DNA of 51,208 nucleotides from Betaproteobacteria bacterium (lineage in GTDB: Bacteria > Pseudomonadota > Gammaproteobacteria > Burkholderiales > Rhodocyclaceae). The notes under the pieces were generated by a model. It saw only the letters and a program-made list of their open reading frames with translations, was not told the DNA's origin and did no database searches. Both the position numbers and the translations under genes were made by a program. Of this stretch, positions 26,232 through 34,714 are shown piece by piece. Position 1 is the first letter of the stretch. Every line of letters starts with the position of its first letter. Location: the NCBI GenBank assembly GCA_016234745.1, contig JACRAR010000041.1:1-51208 (forward strand), read 5' to 3'.

Positions 26232-29200
26232 ACGCGGATCAACGAGAGCAGCTTATCCACTTCGATCGGCTTGGCGATATAGTCGCTGGCGCCTGCCGCC
26301 ATGCATTTTTCCTGGTCGCCCTTGAGGGCCTTGGCGGTCATGGCGATGATCGGAAGCCGGGCGAACTGCTGATTCTTGCGGATTTCCCGTATGGCTGCAT
26401 AGCCGTCCATCTCCGGCATCATGATGTCCATCAGCACGATGCTCACGTCGGGGTTCTCCTGCAGCCGGGCAATGGCCTCCTTGCCATTTTCGGCCTCGAT
26501 CACCGCCATGTTCTTTTCCGCCAGCGCGCTGGTCAGAGAAAAGACATTGCGCATGTCGTCATCGACCAGCAGCACCTTCTTCCCCTCGAGTTGCGCTTCT
26601 TTGTCGATGACACTGCGGATCATGCGCTGCTTGCTGGGGTGCAGGTTGCTCTCCACCAGATGGAGGAACAGGGAGACTTCATTAAGCAGGCGTTCGGGGC
26701 TTTTCGTGCCCTTGATGATGATGCTTTCGGCAAAGCGCCGCAGTTTGCGCTCGTCCTCGTAGCTCAATTCCCGTCCGGAGTGGACAATTACGGGAATCCG
26801 CCGGGCTCCCTCCATCTGCTGGATGTGTTCGAGCAGATCGAAGCCGGACATGTCGGCCAGACCCAGGTCCAGGATAATGCAGTCGAATGCCCGCGCGGTA
26901 AGCAGTTCGATGGCATCGCCGCCTTTCGCTGCCACGGTGATTTCCACATCGCCCTCCTGCAGCAAGGCGACCATGCTCTTGGCCTCGTCGGAATTGTCCT
27001 CGACGATGAGCAATTTCTTCGGGGACTTTGCCAACGCACCTTCGATGGACTGCAGTACCTGACTCAGCTGCTCCATGCTGACCGGCTTGGTAGTAAAACC
27101 GATGGCGCCCATGCTTAACGCCTTCTGCCGGTCTTCCAGGCAAGTCAGGAAATGCACCGGAATGTGGCGCGTGACAGGATTCTCCTTGAGCAGGCGCATC
27201 ACGTTCCAGCCATCGATACGCGGCAGCATCACGTCAAGGATGATGGCACTGGGCGAATAGCGACTGGCCATGGCCAGGCCGGCTTCGCCGTCCCCGGCCA
27301 GCAGAGGGGAAAACCCCCTCTCCCTGATCATGCCCAGGAGGATATTGGCGAAGCCGGGATCGTCTTCGATAATCAGAATGCATTGATCGCCAGGCTGCAC
27401 CTGTTCGCCGGCGTCCGGCGAAGCTGCCGTAACAGGGGGGATGCCAGGATTGGGTCTGGCTGGAGTACGAGGTGCCGTGGCCGGCTGGTACTCTCCCGGT
27501 TGGGCCTTGTCGCTAGTCGGAGCTTCTGCCGCCAGCACTGGCAAATACAGGGTAAACACGCTGCCCTGGCCTTCCTCGCTGCTGATGCGGATGTCGCCGC
27601 CCATTTTGCGCGCCAGTTGCAGGGAGATGGAGAGTCCCAGTCCGGTTCCGCCATATTTGCGGCTGATCGAACCGTCTGCCTGCTGGAACGCATCGAATAC
27701 CAGCTGTTGTTTGGCAGCGGAAATGCCAATACCGGTGTCTGCCACAACAAAGGCCAGCGCAGAAGACGGCAAGGGATTCTCCTGGTCGCCGGGGAGTGCG
27801 GCACGCAGGCTGATCTGCCCCTTTTCGGTAAACTTCAGGGCATTGGCCAGCAGGTTTTTCAAGATCTGCTGGACGCGCTGCTCATCGCCCTGAAACAGCT
27901 GCGGCGCAGAGGGTTCGGTCTCAACCCTGAAGGTCAGCCCCTTTTGCTCAGCCATGAACGCGAACTGGGCACGCAGGGAAGCGCACAAATCAGCAGTGTT
28001 GATCTCGGCAATTTGGAAACGCAACTGCCCGGCCTCGACTTTCGACAAGTCGAGAATGTCATTGATCAGATTGAGCAGATCCTTGCCCGAGCTGTTGATG
28101 GTGGTCGCGTATTCCACCTGCTTGCCGCTCAGATTGCCGTCCTTGTTTTGCATCAGCAGGCCCGAAAGTATCATCAGGCTGTTGAGTGGCGTGCGCAGTT
28201 CGTGCGACATGTTGGCGAGAAACTCGGACTTGTAGGTGCTGACCCGCTCAAGCTCCACAGCCTTTTGTCGCAACCTGTCACTGGCGGCCTCGATCTCCAG
28301 GTTCTTGGCGCGGATACTCTCGCGTTGCTGCTCGAGCAATTGCGCGCGCTCTTCCAGTTCCTCGTTGCTTTGCTGGAGTTCTTCCTGCTGCACGCGCAGT
28401 TCCTCGGCCTGGGACTGCGTTTCATCAAGCAGTTCGGCCATGCGCTGGTGCGAGAGGTTCGCGTCGAGTCCGATGGCAATGGTTTCCCTGGCAATATCGA
28501 GAAATCTCAATTCGATTTCGTTGAATGCATCGAAGGTTCCCATCTCGATCACGCCGACCAGCCGGTTGCCATGCAGCAAGGGAATCGCCGTAATCAGCTT
28601 GGGCTGCGCGGCGCCCAGGGCGGAGCCGATCTGCAAATAATCTGAAGGCACATCCTCGAGGCAGATAATTTTCTGCTCCCGTGCAGCCTGGCCGAGCAGA
28701 CCTTCGCCAAGGCGAAACTGGTCGCCAAGCTTGCGCTCGGGCGAACACTTGGTCAGCGCGTAAGTTGCTGCGAGGCGCAGTTGAATGCTGCTATCGTCGA
28801 ACAGATAAAGTGCGCCCACGCCGCCCTTGAGGTAATCCATGAGGAAAATCAGCACCCGGTCCGCCATTTCGGCAGTGCTCTGCCCTTCGCGCAACAAGGC
28901 ATACAGTTCGTTGCGCCCGCTCTTCAGCCAGTCGCGATCTCGCTCCTTGCTGCGCGCCAGGCGCAACGACAGGGTCATTTTCTGAAACGCCTCATCCAGG
29001 ACGCATTGCACCTCGCTGAGCTTGACCGCGACACCGATCAGCACGCCGATCTCATCCTTGGACAAATGCTCCTGGTCGACTTGCAGCGGTTCCGACAGGG
29101 TGATTTCCTGGCTCAGGTCTCCGGCGCTGATGGCTTCAGCCGTGCGTATTTTTTCGCTGCTGCCTTCGATCAAACTCTGAATTTCTGTAGTCGCGAGTTT

Positions 29201-29845
29201 CAGCGACATCCTGATGCTGCGCGTAATCAACAGGGCCACCGCGATACCGCTGGCCATAATCAGGATCAGCATCATGGCGGTTAATTCAAGCGCCCGATCC
29301 TTTTCATGCTCCGCGGCTTGTTTGAAGGTGGCCGCCTTGCTGATGGCAAAACTCGAGACGTCATTGACTTCTTTCAGCAAATTCTCCAGCAAGGGAACAT
29401 TGCGTCCGTAGTTCAGGGCGCTCGCCTCGGCTTGCCGCCCATTCCTGGTCAGCGTGACGACTTCGTCACGGGCGGTGCGCCATTCTGCCAAAGCTTGGCG
29501 AATTTGATCGATTTCCTGCCGGGCGCCTAAAAATCTTTCGTTCACGAGTTCCAGATTGTCATCGGTATGACGCTTCTGGATCAGCAACTTCTCTTGCAAA
29601 CGTTCCGCCTGGGCGGGACTGGCATTGTTTAGCAAGCGCGTAATGTCCTGCTGCTCGGAGAGAACATCGGCGCGGATGTCCAGAATGGTTGTGGATACCG
29701 TGAACGGGTGCAGAAATATATCTGTCGTCAGACCGGATAGATGAACAATGCTGCGAACCCCGAGCAACCCCAGAACCAGTGCGCCCAGCAGGATCAGGGT
29801 GAAACCAAGCAGCAGCCGATTCATAATTCTCATTCTTGTCAGCAT
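26213..29845 (-). CDS. Hybrid histidine kinase with GAF and three receiver domains
   Basis: About 1210 residues from ATG 29845. Two membrane segments (near residues 10-32 and 185-210) flank a periplasmic helical bundle of 4HB type. A HAMP-like linker, a GAF domain (about 310-470), a long coiled coil, HisKA with phospho-His in FLANMSHELRTPLN (near 590), and an ATPase domain with VADTGIGIS and GGTGLGLSIS follow. Three receivers come next: LDVMLPRIDG, LDLGLADMSG and MDIMMPEMDG carry the Asp residues. The layout matches kinases co-encoded with CheR and CheB in sensory clusters. GAF may bind a small molecule. It starts 50 bases after narL, so it is probably in the narXL transcript. Confidence 0.92.
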   Translation of the reverse strand: MLTRMRIMNRLLLGFTLILLGALVLGLLGVRSIVHLSGLTTDIFLHPFTVSTTILDIRADVLSEQQDITRLLNNASPAQAERLQEKLLIQKRHTDDNLELVNERFLGARQEIDQIRQALAEWRTARDEVVTLTRNGRQAEASALNYGRNVPLLENLLKEVNDVSSFAISKAATFKQAAEHEKDRALELTAMMLILIMASGIAVALLITRSIRMSLKLATTEIQSLIEGSSEKIRTAEAISAGDLSQEITLSEPLQVDQEHLSKDEIGVLIGVAVKLSEVQCVLDEAFQKMTLSLRLARSKERDRDWLKSGRNELYALLREGQSTAEMADRVLIFLMDYLKGGVGALYLFDDSSIQLRLAATYALTKCSPERKLGDQFRLGEGLLGQAAREQKIICLEDVPSDYLQIGSALGAAQPKLITAIPLLHGNRLVGVIEMGTFDAFNEIELRFLDIARETIAIGLDANLSHQRMAELLDETQSQAEELRVQQEELQQSNEELEERAQLLEQQRESIRAKNLEIEAASDRLRQKAVELERVSTYKSEFLANMSHELRTPLNSLMILSGLLMQNKDGNLSGKQVEYATTINSSGKDLLNLINDILDLSKVEAGQLRFQIAEINTADLCASLRAQFAFMAEQKGLTFRVETEPSAPQLFQGDEQRVQQILKNLLANALKFTEKGQISLRAALPGDQENPLPSSALAFVVADTGIGISAAKQQLVFDAFQQADGSISRKYGGTGLGLSISLQLARKMGGDIRISSEEGQGSVFTLYLPVLAAEAPTSDKAQPGEYQPATAPRTPARPNPGIPPVTAASPDAGEQVQPGDQCILIIEDDPGFANILLGMIRERGFSPLLAGDGEAGLAMASRYSPSAIILDVMLPRIDGWNVMRLLKENPVTRHIPVHFLTCLEDRQKALSMGAIGFTTKPVSMEQLSQVLQSIEGALAKSPKKLLIVEDNSDEAKSMVALLQEGDVEITVAAKGGDAIELLTARAFDCIILDLGLADMSGFDLLEHIQQMEGARRIPVIVHSGRELSYEDERKLRRFAESIIIKGTKSPERLLNEVSLFLHLVESNLHPSKQRMIRSVIDKEAQLEGKKVLLVDDDMRNVFSLTSALAEKNMAVIEAENGKEAIARLQENPDVSIVLMDIMMPEMDGYAAIREIRKNQQFARLPIIAMTAKALKGDQEKCMAAGASDYIAKPIEVDKLLSLIRVWVYQQ

Positions 29846-29895
29846 TGTCGTTATTCCGCCCAGTTCATGACATTCGCGTAGCAGTTGGTTTTCGT

Positions 29896-30540
29896 TTAAC
29901 CCAGCTTGTTTTCCACCACCCACACCGCCGCCTCGACCCGGGAACGGAAATTGAGTTTGCGCAGCAGGTGCTTGACATGCACTTTCACGGTGCCCTCGGT
30001 GATATCCAGGTCGCGCGCGATCAGCTTGTTGCTCTTGCCGCCCGCCAGGCTGCGCAGGATCTGCATCTCCCGCTCGGTGAGATCTTTGACGTTGCGGTTC
30101 TTGGCGGTCGCCTCCTCGCGCAGCGCGGTCGCCAGGCGTCCGGCCAGTCCCGAGGCGATCACGGTGCTGCCGAAGACCGCCTCCTTGATATGGGCGAGCA
30201 GCTCCTCGGGCTCCATGTCCTTGAGCAGGTAGCCATCGGCGCCGGCGCGGATGGTGCCGATCAGGTCGTCGGAAGTATCCGATACGGTGAGGACCACCAC
30301 GCGGATATCCGGATTGCGCTGCTTGATTGCCTCGAGCGCCTTCAAGCCGCCCATGCCCTTCATGTTGAGATCGAGCAGCACCAGATCGGGCTCATGCTGC
30401 GCCACCAGTTGCACGCCCTCTTCGCCGCTCGAAGCCTCGGCAACCACGGTCAGGGCGGGTTCGAGGTCGAGCAGCTGATGCACGCCCTTGCGGAACAGCG
30501 GGTGATCGTCGATGATCACGACGGAATTGGTTTTGCTCAT
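29896..30540 (-). CDS. narL: Nitrate/nitrite response regulator NarL
   Basis: The 214 residues comprise a receiver (1-125, IIDDHP, Asp in LLDLNMKGMGG near 58, Lys in LLKDME) and a LuxR-type helix-turn-helix (about 150-210). The latter has LTEREMQILRSLAGGKSNKL and TEGTVKVHVKHLLRKL, closely like the NarL recognition helix TVKVHVKHMLKK. It binds heptamers near nitrate-respiration genes. Two 7-2-7 sites of the NarL kind occur in this window (32563-32578 and 47133-47148), so the targets are at hand. Its ATG overlaps the narX stop as ATGA, giving coupled translation with its kinase. Confidence 0.96.
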   Translation of the reverse strand: MSKTNSVVIIDDHPLFRKGVHQLLDLEPALTVVAEASSGEEGVQLVAQHEPDLVLLDLNMKGMGGLKALEAIKQRNPDIRVVVLTVSDTSDDLIGTIRAGADGYLLKDMEPEELLAHIKEAVFGSTVIASGLAGRLATALREEATAKNRNVKDLTEREMQILRSLAGGKSNKLIARDLDITEGTVKVHVKHLLRKLNFRSRVEAAVWVVENKLG

Positions 30541-32423
30541 GTGCCACCCATAGTGGTCAGCAGCTCAGCGGCGCTGCTGTCTTGCAGAATCATCTTCGGC
30601 TGAAAGCGCAGCTCGACGCGCGTGCCGACCGGCAGTGCGCTCACCGACAGGCAGCCGCCCAGGCTTTCGGCGCGGTCGCGCATGATGCTGATGCCATAGT
30701 GATGCAGCCCCGCCCCACCCGGTTTGAGGCCAGCGCCATGGTCCTCGATGGTGATGCACAGTGTGCTCACATCGGCGCGCGCCAGGGTGACCCATGCCTG
30801 CGGGGTCTGGGCATGATGTTCGACGTTGGACAGCGCTTCGCGAATGATCTGCAGCACATGCAATTGTTCGTTGGCGGACAGCTCGATTCCTGCCAGGGTA
30901 TTGTTGATCTCGATGCCGGGCAGGCCGCGCTGCCGGAACTCCTCCACCACGTCGCTCAAGGCCTGATCCAGCCCCTTGCCGTCGAAGCGCAACCGGAACG
31001 TGGTGAGCAGTTCGCGCAACTGGCGATAGGCGTTGTTCAGGCCGGTGCGCAATTCGTCCACCACACCATGCGTCTGCTGCGGCGCCTGTGCATCGAGCAA
31101 CCGCGCCAGACGCGTCACCTGAATCTTCAGGTAGGACAATGACTGCGCCAGGGAATCGTGCAGCTCGCGGGCAATCACCGAGCGTTCCTCAAGCAGCGCC
31201 ACCCGGTGTTCCTGCTGGTTGTGTTCCATGCTGGCCAGGGCGGCGCCAATCTGCCTGCCGATCGCCTCGAGCAATTCGATTTTCCAGGCGTCGACCTGCG
31301 TCCCCTGCGGCACCAACACCGGCATGGTACCGAAGTAATGCCCGGCATCCACCAGCGGCACATTGAGAATCTGGCTGCCGGGATGCGCCGGGTCGGGACG
31401 CAGGCGCGTCTCGGTCGAGGCCTGGCACTCGGCGCAATCCGTCGGCGAATTCTCGGGATGAAACCGCTGCGGGGCGTTGACCGCGATCGGGTAACCGTGC
31501 GTACGGTTGGGATTGAAAGCGCAAATCACCACCGTCGGCAGGCCGATTTCCGCCTCAATGCGCTGCAGCACCTGCTGCAAGCGTTGCGACGTGAGGGTCT
31601 TGCTCGACAGCAGGCGCGCGGTTTCGTAGAGCAGGGAGAGGGCGCGATTGCTGCGCTCGAGTTCCGCGGTTTTCTGTTTCACCTGTGCTTCGAGCGTGCC
31701 ATACATGCGCGAGAGATCCTCGGCCATGTAGTTGAACGCCTCGGACAGTTCGGCAAATTCTCCGCCGCCGCCGACCGGCGCGCGTACCGAGAAATCGCCT
31801 TTGCGCACCTCGCGCGCAAACCGCAGCATGTTGGAAAGCGTGGCGTTGAGCTGTTCGTGCAGCATGAAGATCGCCACGAAAATCGTGATCAGCATCAAAA
31901 ACAGCATGCCGCCCTGGATCAGCTTCAAGGTCGTGATCTGGCTCTCGAGCGCTTCGTCGAGGTGCTTCACGAACTCGTCGACGCGGCCGACAAAGCTGTG
32001 AATCCGCGCCAGGGCTTCGGGGGCTGCCTTGTCCTGGCCCGCGACCTGCAGCACCAGCGGCCGCAGTTGCTGGTTCCACTCGCCGCTGAGATTGGCGAAG
32101 AGGCTTTTGAGCGGGTTGCGCGGATTGGCCGAGATCGCCGCAACAATGCTGGGGTGATTGAGCCGCCGATCGAACTCGCGCACCGCCTGGCTCACCGCCT
32201 GCAGCCGAGCGGCCGGGGCGGCGCTGGTATCCGCCAGCGCCAGGGCCGTGGCATACGACTGCATGCGCAAGGAGCCGGCAATATTGATCGCACTGGCCTT
32301 GCCTGTCGAGTTCTCCGCAAACACCACCAGATTGACAAACGACACCGTGGCGGCAAACGCCAGAATCGCCATCGCGATCTCCAGCCGGCCGAGCACCGAC
32401 TGGCGCGAGAAGATACGAATCAT
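30537..32423 (-). CDS. narX: Nitrate/nitrite sensor kinase NarX
   Basis: The protein has 628 residues. TM1 lies near residues 15-35. The periplasmic sensor follows directly with a NarX P-box, INIAGSLRMQSYA, which binds nitrate in E. coli NarX, and four helices. TM2 lies near 165-185, then HAMP, a GAF-like central module with a small Cys pair (DCAEC), and a HisKA_3 kinase core with phospho-His in ARELHDSLAQSLSYLKIQ (near 430) and a C-terminal ATPase with EDHGAGL. The start is ATG 32423 behind GAGAAA. It heads the minus-strand operon and is divergent to the usp-narK block. Confidence 0.95.
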   Translation of the reverse strand: MIRIFSRQSVLGRLEIAMAILAFAATVSFVNLVVFAENSTGKASAINIAGSLRMQSYATALALADTSAAPAARLQAVSQAVREFDRRLNHPSIVAAISANPRNPLKSLFANLSGEWNQQLRPLVLQVAGQDKAAPEALARIHSFVGRVDEFVKHLDEALESQITTLKLIQGGMLFLMLITIFVAIFMLHEQLNATLSNMLRFAREVRKGDFSVRAPVGGGGEFAELSEAFNYMAEDLSRMYGTLEAQVKQKTAELERSNRALSLLYETARLLSSKTLTSQRLQQVLQRIEAEIGLPTVVICAFNPNRTHGYPIAVNAPQRFHPENSPTDCAECQASTETRLRPDPAHPGSQILNVPLVDAGHYFGTMPVLVPQGTQVDAWKIELLEAIGRQIGAALASMEHNQQEHRVALLEERSVIARELHDSLAQSLSYLKIQVTRLARLLDAQAPQQTHGVVDELRTGLNNAYRQLRELLTTFRLRFDGKGLDQALSDVVEEFRQRGLPGIEINNTLAGIELSANEQLHVLQIIREALSNVEHHAQTPQAWVTLARADVSTLCITIEDHGAGLKPGGAGLHHYGISIMRDRAESLGGCLSVSALPVGTRVELRFQPKMILQDSSAAELLTTMGGT

Positions 32424-32473
32424 GCTGAGTTTCTCAAACGGGCGGGGCAATGGAAGTACCTCTTTGTTTCTGT

Positions 32474-32510
32474 GCAGGGTCCGATTCTAAACAATAATCC
32501 CCGACCCTGC
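32474..32510 (-). promoter_or_regulatory. Probable narX promoter: -10 box inside an inverted repeat
   Basis: Reading the minus strand, TAGAAT (32484-32489) is a good -10 box about 60 bases before the narX ATG. It lies inside a perfect 8-bp inverted repeat, GCAGGGTC (32474-32481) and GACCCTGC (32503-32510), so a dimeric regulator bound there would cover the promoter. No sigma-70 -35 is found at the right spacing, which suggests activation. A NarL-type heptamer TACCCAT (32516-32522) lies just upstream. Confidence 0.45.
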
Positions 32511-32515
32511 CCCGA

Positions 32516-32522
32516 TACCCAT
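32516..32522 (+). promoter_or_regulatory. Single NarL-type heptamer in the narX/usp intergenic region
   Basis: TACCCAT matches the NarL half-site consensus TACYNMT exactly. It is followed by a 6-bp stem-loop CCACGC (32526-32531) / GCGTGG (32540-32545). It could serve autoregulation of narX or add to the divergent usp-narK promoter. A further heptamer-like TACCTCT is at 32457-32463. Confidence 0.4.
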
Positions 32523-32562
32523 TAACCACGCGGCATTGAGCGTGGATGAGCGGATTTCCCTC

Positions 32563-32578
32563 TACCTCTTTGTGGGTA
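32563..32578 (+). promoter_or_regulatory. NarL 7-2-7 site of the usp-narK promoter
   Basis: TACCTCT-TT-GTGGGTA: the left heptamer matches TACYNMT fully; the right one, read in reverse, is TACCCAC, one mismatch. Two inverted heptamers two bases apart is the arrangement NarL dimers prefer. Its centre is 62.5 bases upstream of the first base of TAGACT (32633), exactly as in the narG2 promoter. Confidence 0.75.
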
Positions 32579-32609
32579 GCCGCCGCTTCCGGGCAACCAT
32601 CCTGGCGTC

Positions 32610-32638
32610 TTGTATCTATTGGTCATGCTACCTAGACT
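32610..32638 (+). promoter_or_regulatory. Core promoter of the usp-narK block
   Basis: TTGTAT (32610-32615) and TAGACT (32633-32638) are 17 bases apart; the full shared motif is CTTGTA ... CCTAGACTGC. The -35 is poor, which fits dependence on NarL bound upstream. Transcription would start near 32645, about 36 bases before the universal stress gene. The same layout precedes narG2. Confidence 0.6.
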
Positions 32639-32680
32639 GCGCCGCGAAAGTCCGTTCATGCTTGGCTTTGGGGGAACACA

Positions 32681-33097
32681 ATGAAATTACTGATTTGCTA
32701 TGACGGGTCTGATAAAGCAGACGCTGCGCTGGACAAATCCATCATGCTGTTCGCGCATCTGAAACCGGAGATCATCCTGGTCACCGTGGTCGAGGAGCCA
32801 CTCGACGCCAGCAGCAATGTCGAAGATTCGTTCGAGCAATTGCGCAAAGACAGGGAAGCCGAACTCAGGAATGCGGCGCTCAAAATCACCGAACACGGCC
32901 TCGAGGCGGATGCCATCCTGGCGATTGGCGACCCGCGCAAGATGCTCGTCGAGGCTGTCAGGAAACGCGTACCGGACATCCTGGTGATCACCAGCCGGCC
33001 GCCCAAGGGGGGTGTCAGGTTCGGCAATGTCACCGTCAGCGTCAGTGATTACCTGCTGCACCACATCGACATCTGCCCCGTGCTGGTGATGCATTGA
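32681..33097 (+). CDS. Universal stress protein family (UspA-like)
   Basis: A single Usp domain of 138 residues. It starts with the typical KLLICYDGSDKADAALDKSI and ends with the nucleotide-loop region AIGDPRKMLVEAV and PDILVITSRPP...GNVTVSVSDYLLHH. The ATP-binding GxxGx9GS pattern is only partly kept. The family responds to anaerobic or energy stress. It is the first gene downstream of a NarL-type promoter, directly before narK1 (71 bases), so it is probably expressed with nitrate respiration. Confidence 0.88.
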   Translation: MKLLICYDGSDKADAALDKSIMLFAHLKPEIILVTVVEEPLDASSNVEDSFEQLRKDREAELRNAALKITEHGLEADAILAIGDPRKMLVEAVRKRVPDILVITSRPPKGGVRFGNVTVSVSDYLLHHIDICPVLVMH

Positions 33098-33168
33098 TCG
33101 AGAAAGCCGGCGCGTTGTTGTCTTGACGCGGCGCTGTCCACTACTCCCTTACAGAAAGAGATTTTCCA

Positions 33169-34662
33169 ATGTCCAAATCAGATGAAAAAACCATGGGCTG
33201 GATGGACCTGTTCGCCTTCGGACGGCAGGAGATCATGGCGCTGCACAAGACATGGATCGCGTTCTTCATCACTTTTTATGTCTGGTTCAACATGGCGCCG
33301 CTCGCCTCGACGATCATGAAAGACACCGGCCTGACCCTGGATCAGCTCAAGATTCTGGCCATCTGCAACGTGGCGCTGACCGTCCCCATGCGCGTCGTGG
33401 TAGGCATGCTGTGCGACCGGATCGGACCGCGCCGGACCTTTTGCATCGTGATGTGGGCAATGGCCTTTCCCTGCATGTATTTCGCTTTTGCCTCCACTTA
33501 TACGGAAATGCTGATCTCGCGCCTGATCCTGAGCGCGGTCGGAACCGGTTTCGTCGTCGGCATTGCGATGACCTCGCTCTGGTTCAAACCGCGCGACGCG
33601 GGCTTCTCCCAAGGCGTTGAGGCGGGTCTTGGCAACTGGGGTTCGTCGCTGGCTGCCATCACCATGCCGTTCCTGGCGCTCACCGTGCTGGACAGCTGGA
33701 GATGGGCAATCGCCTCCAGCGGCATCGTGATGTTTCTCTATGGCGTGTATTACTGGTTTGGCATCACCGACGGCCCCAAAGGCACGACCCGGCCTGTCTC
33801 CAGAAAGGCGCAGGCCATCGAAGTGTCAACCTGGGGCGATCTGATTCTGGCGATCATCTGGACCATCCCCATCTGGGGCGTGTTGTCGCTGCTGGTCAGG
33901 ATGGTGACCAGCAAGGGTTATATCACCACCGATATGTCCTACCTCCTGTATGCCGTGATCGCGATCATGGTGGTGTACCAGGTCTTCAACCTGGTCAAGG
34001 TGAATGTGCCGATCCTGAAGAAGGGCGTGCCCGAAGACGACAAATACCGATTTACCCAGGTCGGCACGCTCAACGCCTCTTATGTCGTCACCTTCGGCGC
34101 CGAGCTGGCGGTGATTTCAATGCTGCCGATGTTCTTCCAGAAGACGTTCGAGATGACGCCGGTGATGGCCGGGCTGTTCGGTTCGATGTTCGCCGTGCTC
34201 AACTTCTTCTCGAGAGCGCTTGGCGGTTATGTGTCGGATCGGACACCGACGCGAAAGCTTGCCCACCTGATCTATCTTGCCGGCGTTACCGGCGGGTTCA
34301 TCCTGATGAGCATGATTACGTCTCAATGGCCTTTGTTCCTGGCAGTGCTGGTGGTGTTCATCTGCGCCATGTTCGTCACCGGCGGCTGCGGCACGACCTT
34401 CGCCCTGATTCCTTTCGTCAAGCGGCGCATCACGGGCAATGTGGCGGGTTACGCGGGCGCCTACGGCAATGTCGGCGCCGTGGTCTACACCTCGGCCTAC
34501 GTCACCCTGACCGACAGCCAGTTTTTCCTGATGATTGGCGCAAGCGCAGCGGCGGTATTCCTCTTCTGCCTGTTCTTCCTCAAGGAACCGGCGGGCGCAT
34601 TTGCCAAGGAATACCACCTGTCGTCCGTCGATCGCGAAATGATGGCAGGCGGTGGGCATTGA
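33169..34662 (+). CDS. narK: Nitrate/nitrite transporter, NarK1 type
   Basis: A 12-helix MFS protein of 497 residues. The two nitrate-signature regions are read as EAGLGNWGSSLAA (near residue 150) and YAGAYGNVGAVVYT (near 425), both with the G...GN.G core. Substrate Arg residues are expected in the VPMRVVVG and FSRALGGY helices, both seen. NarK1-type proteins are thought to bring nitrate in with protons. An N-terminal cytoplasmic tail of about 20 residues is present. It is followed after 52 bases by a second transporter, the NarK1-NarK2 pairing usual in denitrifiers. Confidence 0.93.
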   Translation: MSKSDEKTMGWMDLFAFGRQEIMALHKTWIAFFITFYVWFNMAPLASTIMKDTGLTLDQLKILAICNVALTVPMRVVVGMLCDRIGPRRTFCIVMWAMAFPCMYFAFASTYTEMLISRLILSAVGTGFVVGIAMTSLWFKPRDAGFSQGVEAGLGNWGSSLAAITMPFLALTVLDSWRWAIASSGIVMFLYGVYYWFGITDGPKGTTRPVSRKAQAIEVSTWGDLILAIIWTIPIWGVLSLLVRMVTSKGYITTDMSYLLYAVIAIMVVYQVFNLVKVNVPILKKGVPEDDKYRFTQVGTLNASYVVTFGAELAVISMLPMFFQKTFEMTPVMAGLFGSMFAVLNFFSRALGGYVSDRTPTRKLAHLIYLAGVTGGFILMSMITSQWPLFLAVLVVFICAMFVTGGCGTTFALIPFVKRRITGNVAGYAGAYGNVGAVVYTSAYVTLTDSQFFLMIGASAAAVFLFCLFFLKEPAGAFAKEYHLSSVDREMMAGGGH

Positions 34663-34714
34663 TCAGTCACGTATCTCAGCAGATGTAAAACTTTCAGAAA
34701 AAGGAAAACTTATT

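Noticed and set aside
27152-28645. A 497-codon plus-strand frame opposite the hybrid kinase
   Set aside because: Shadow of the kinase; composition Gln/Leu/Arg-rich without motif.
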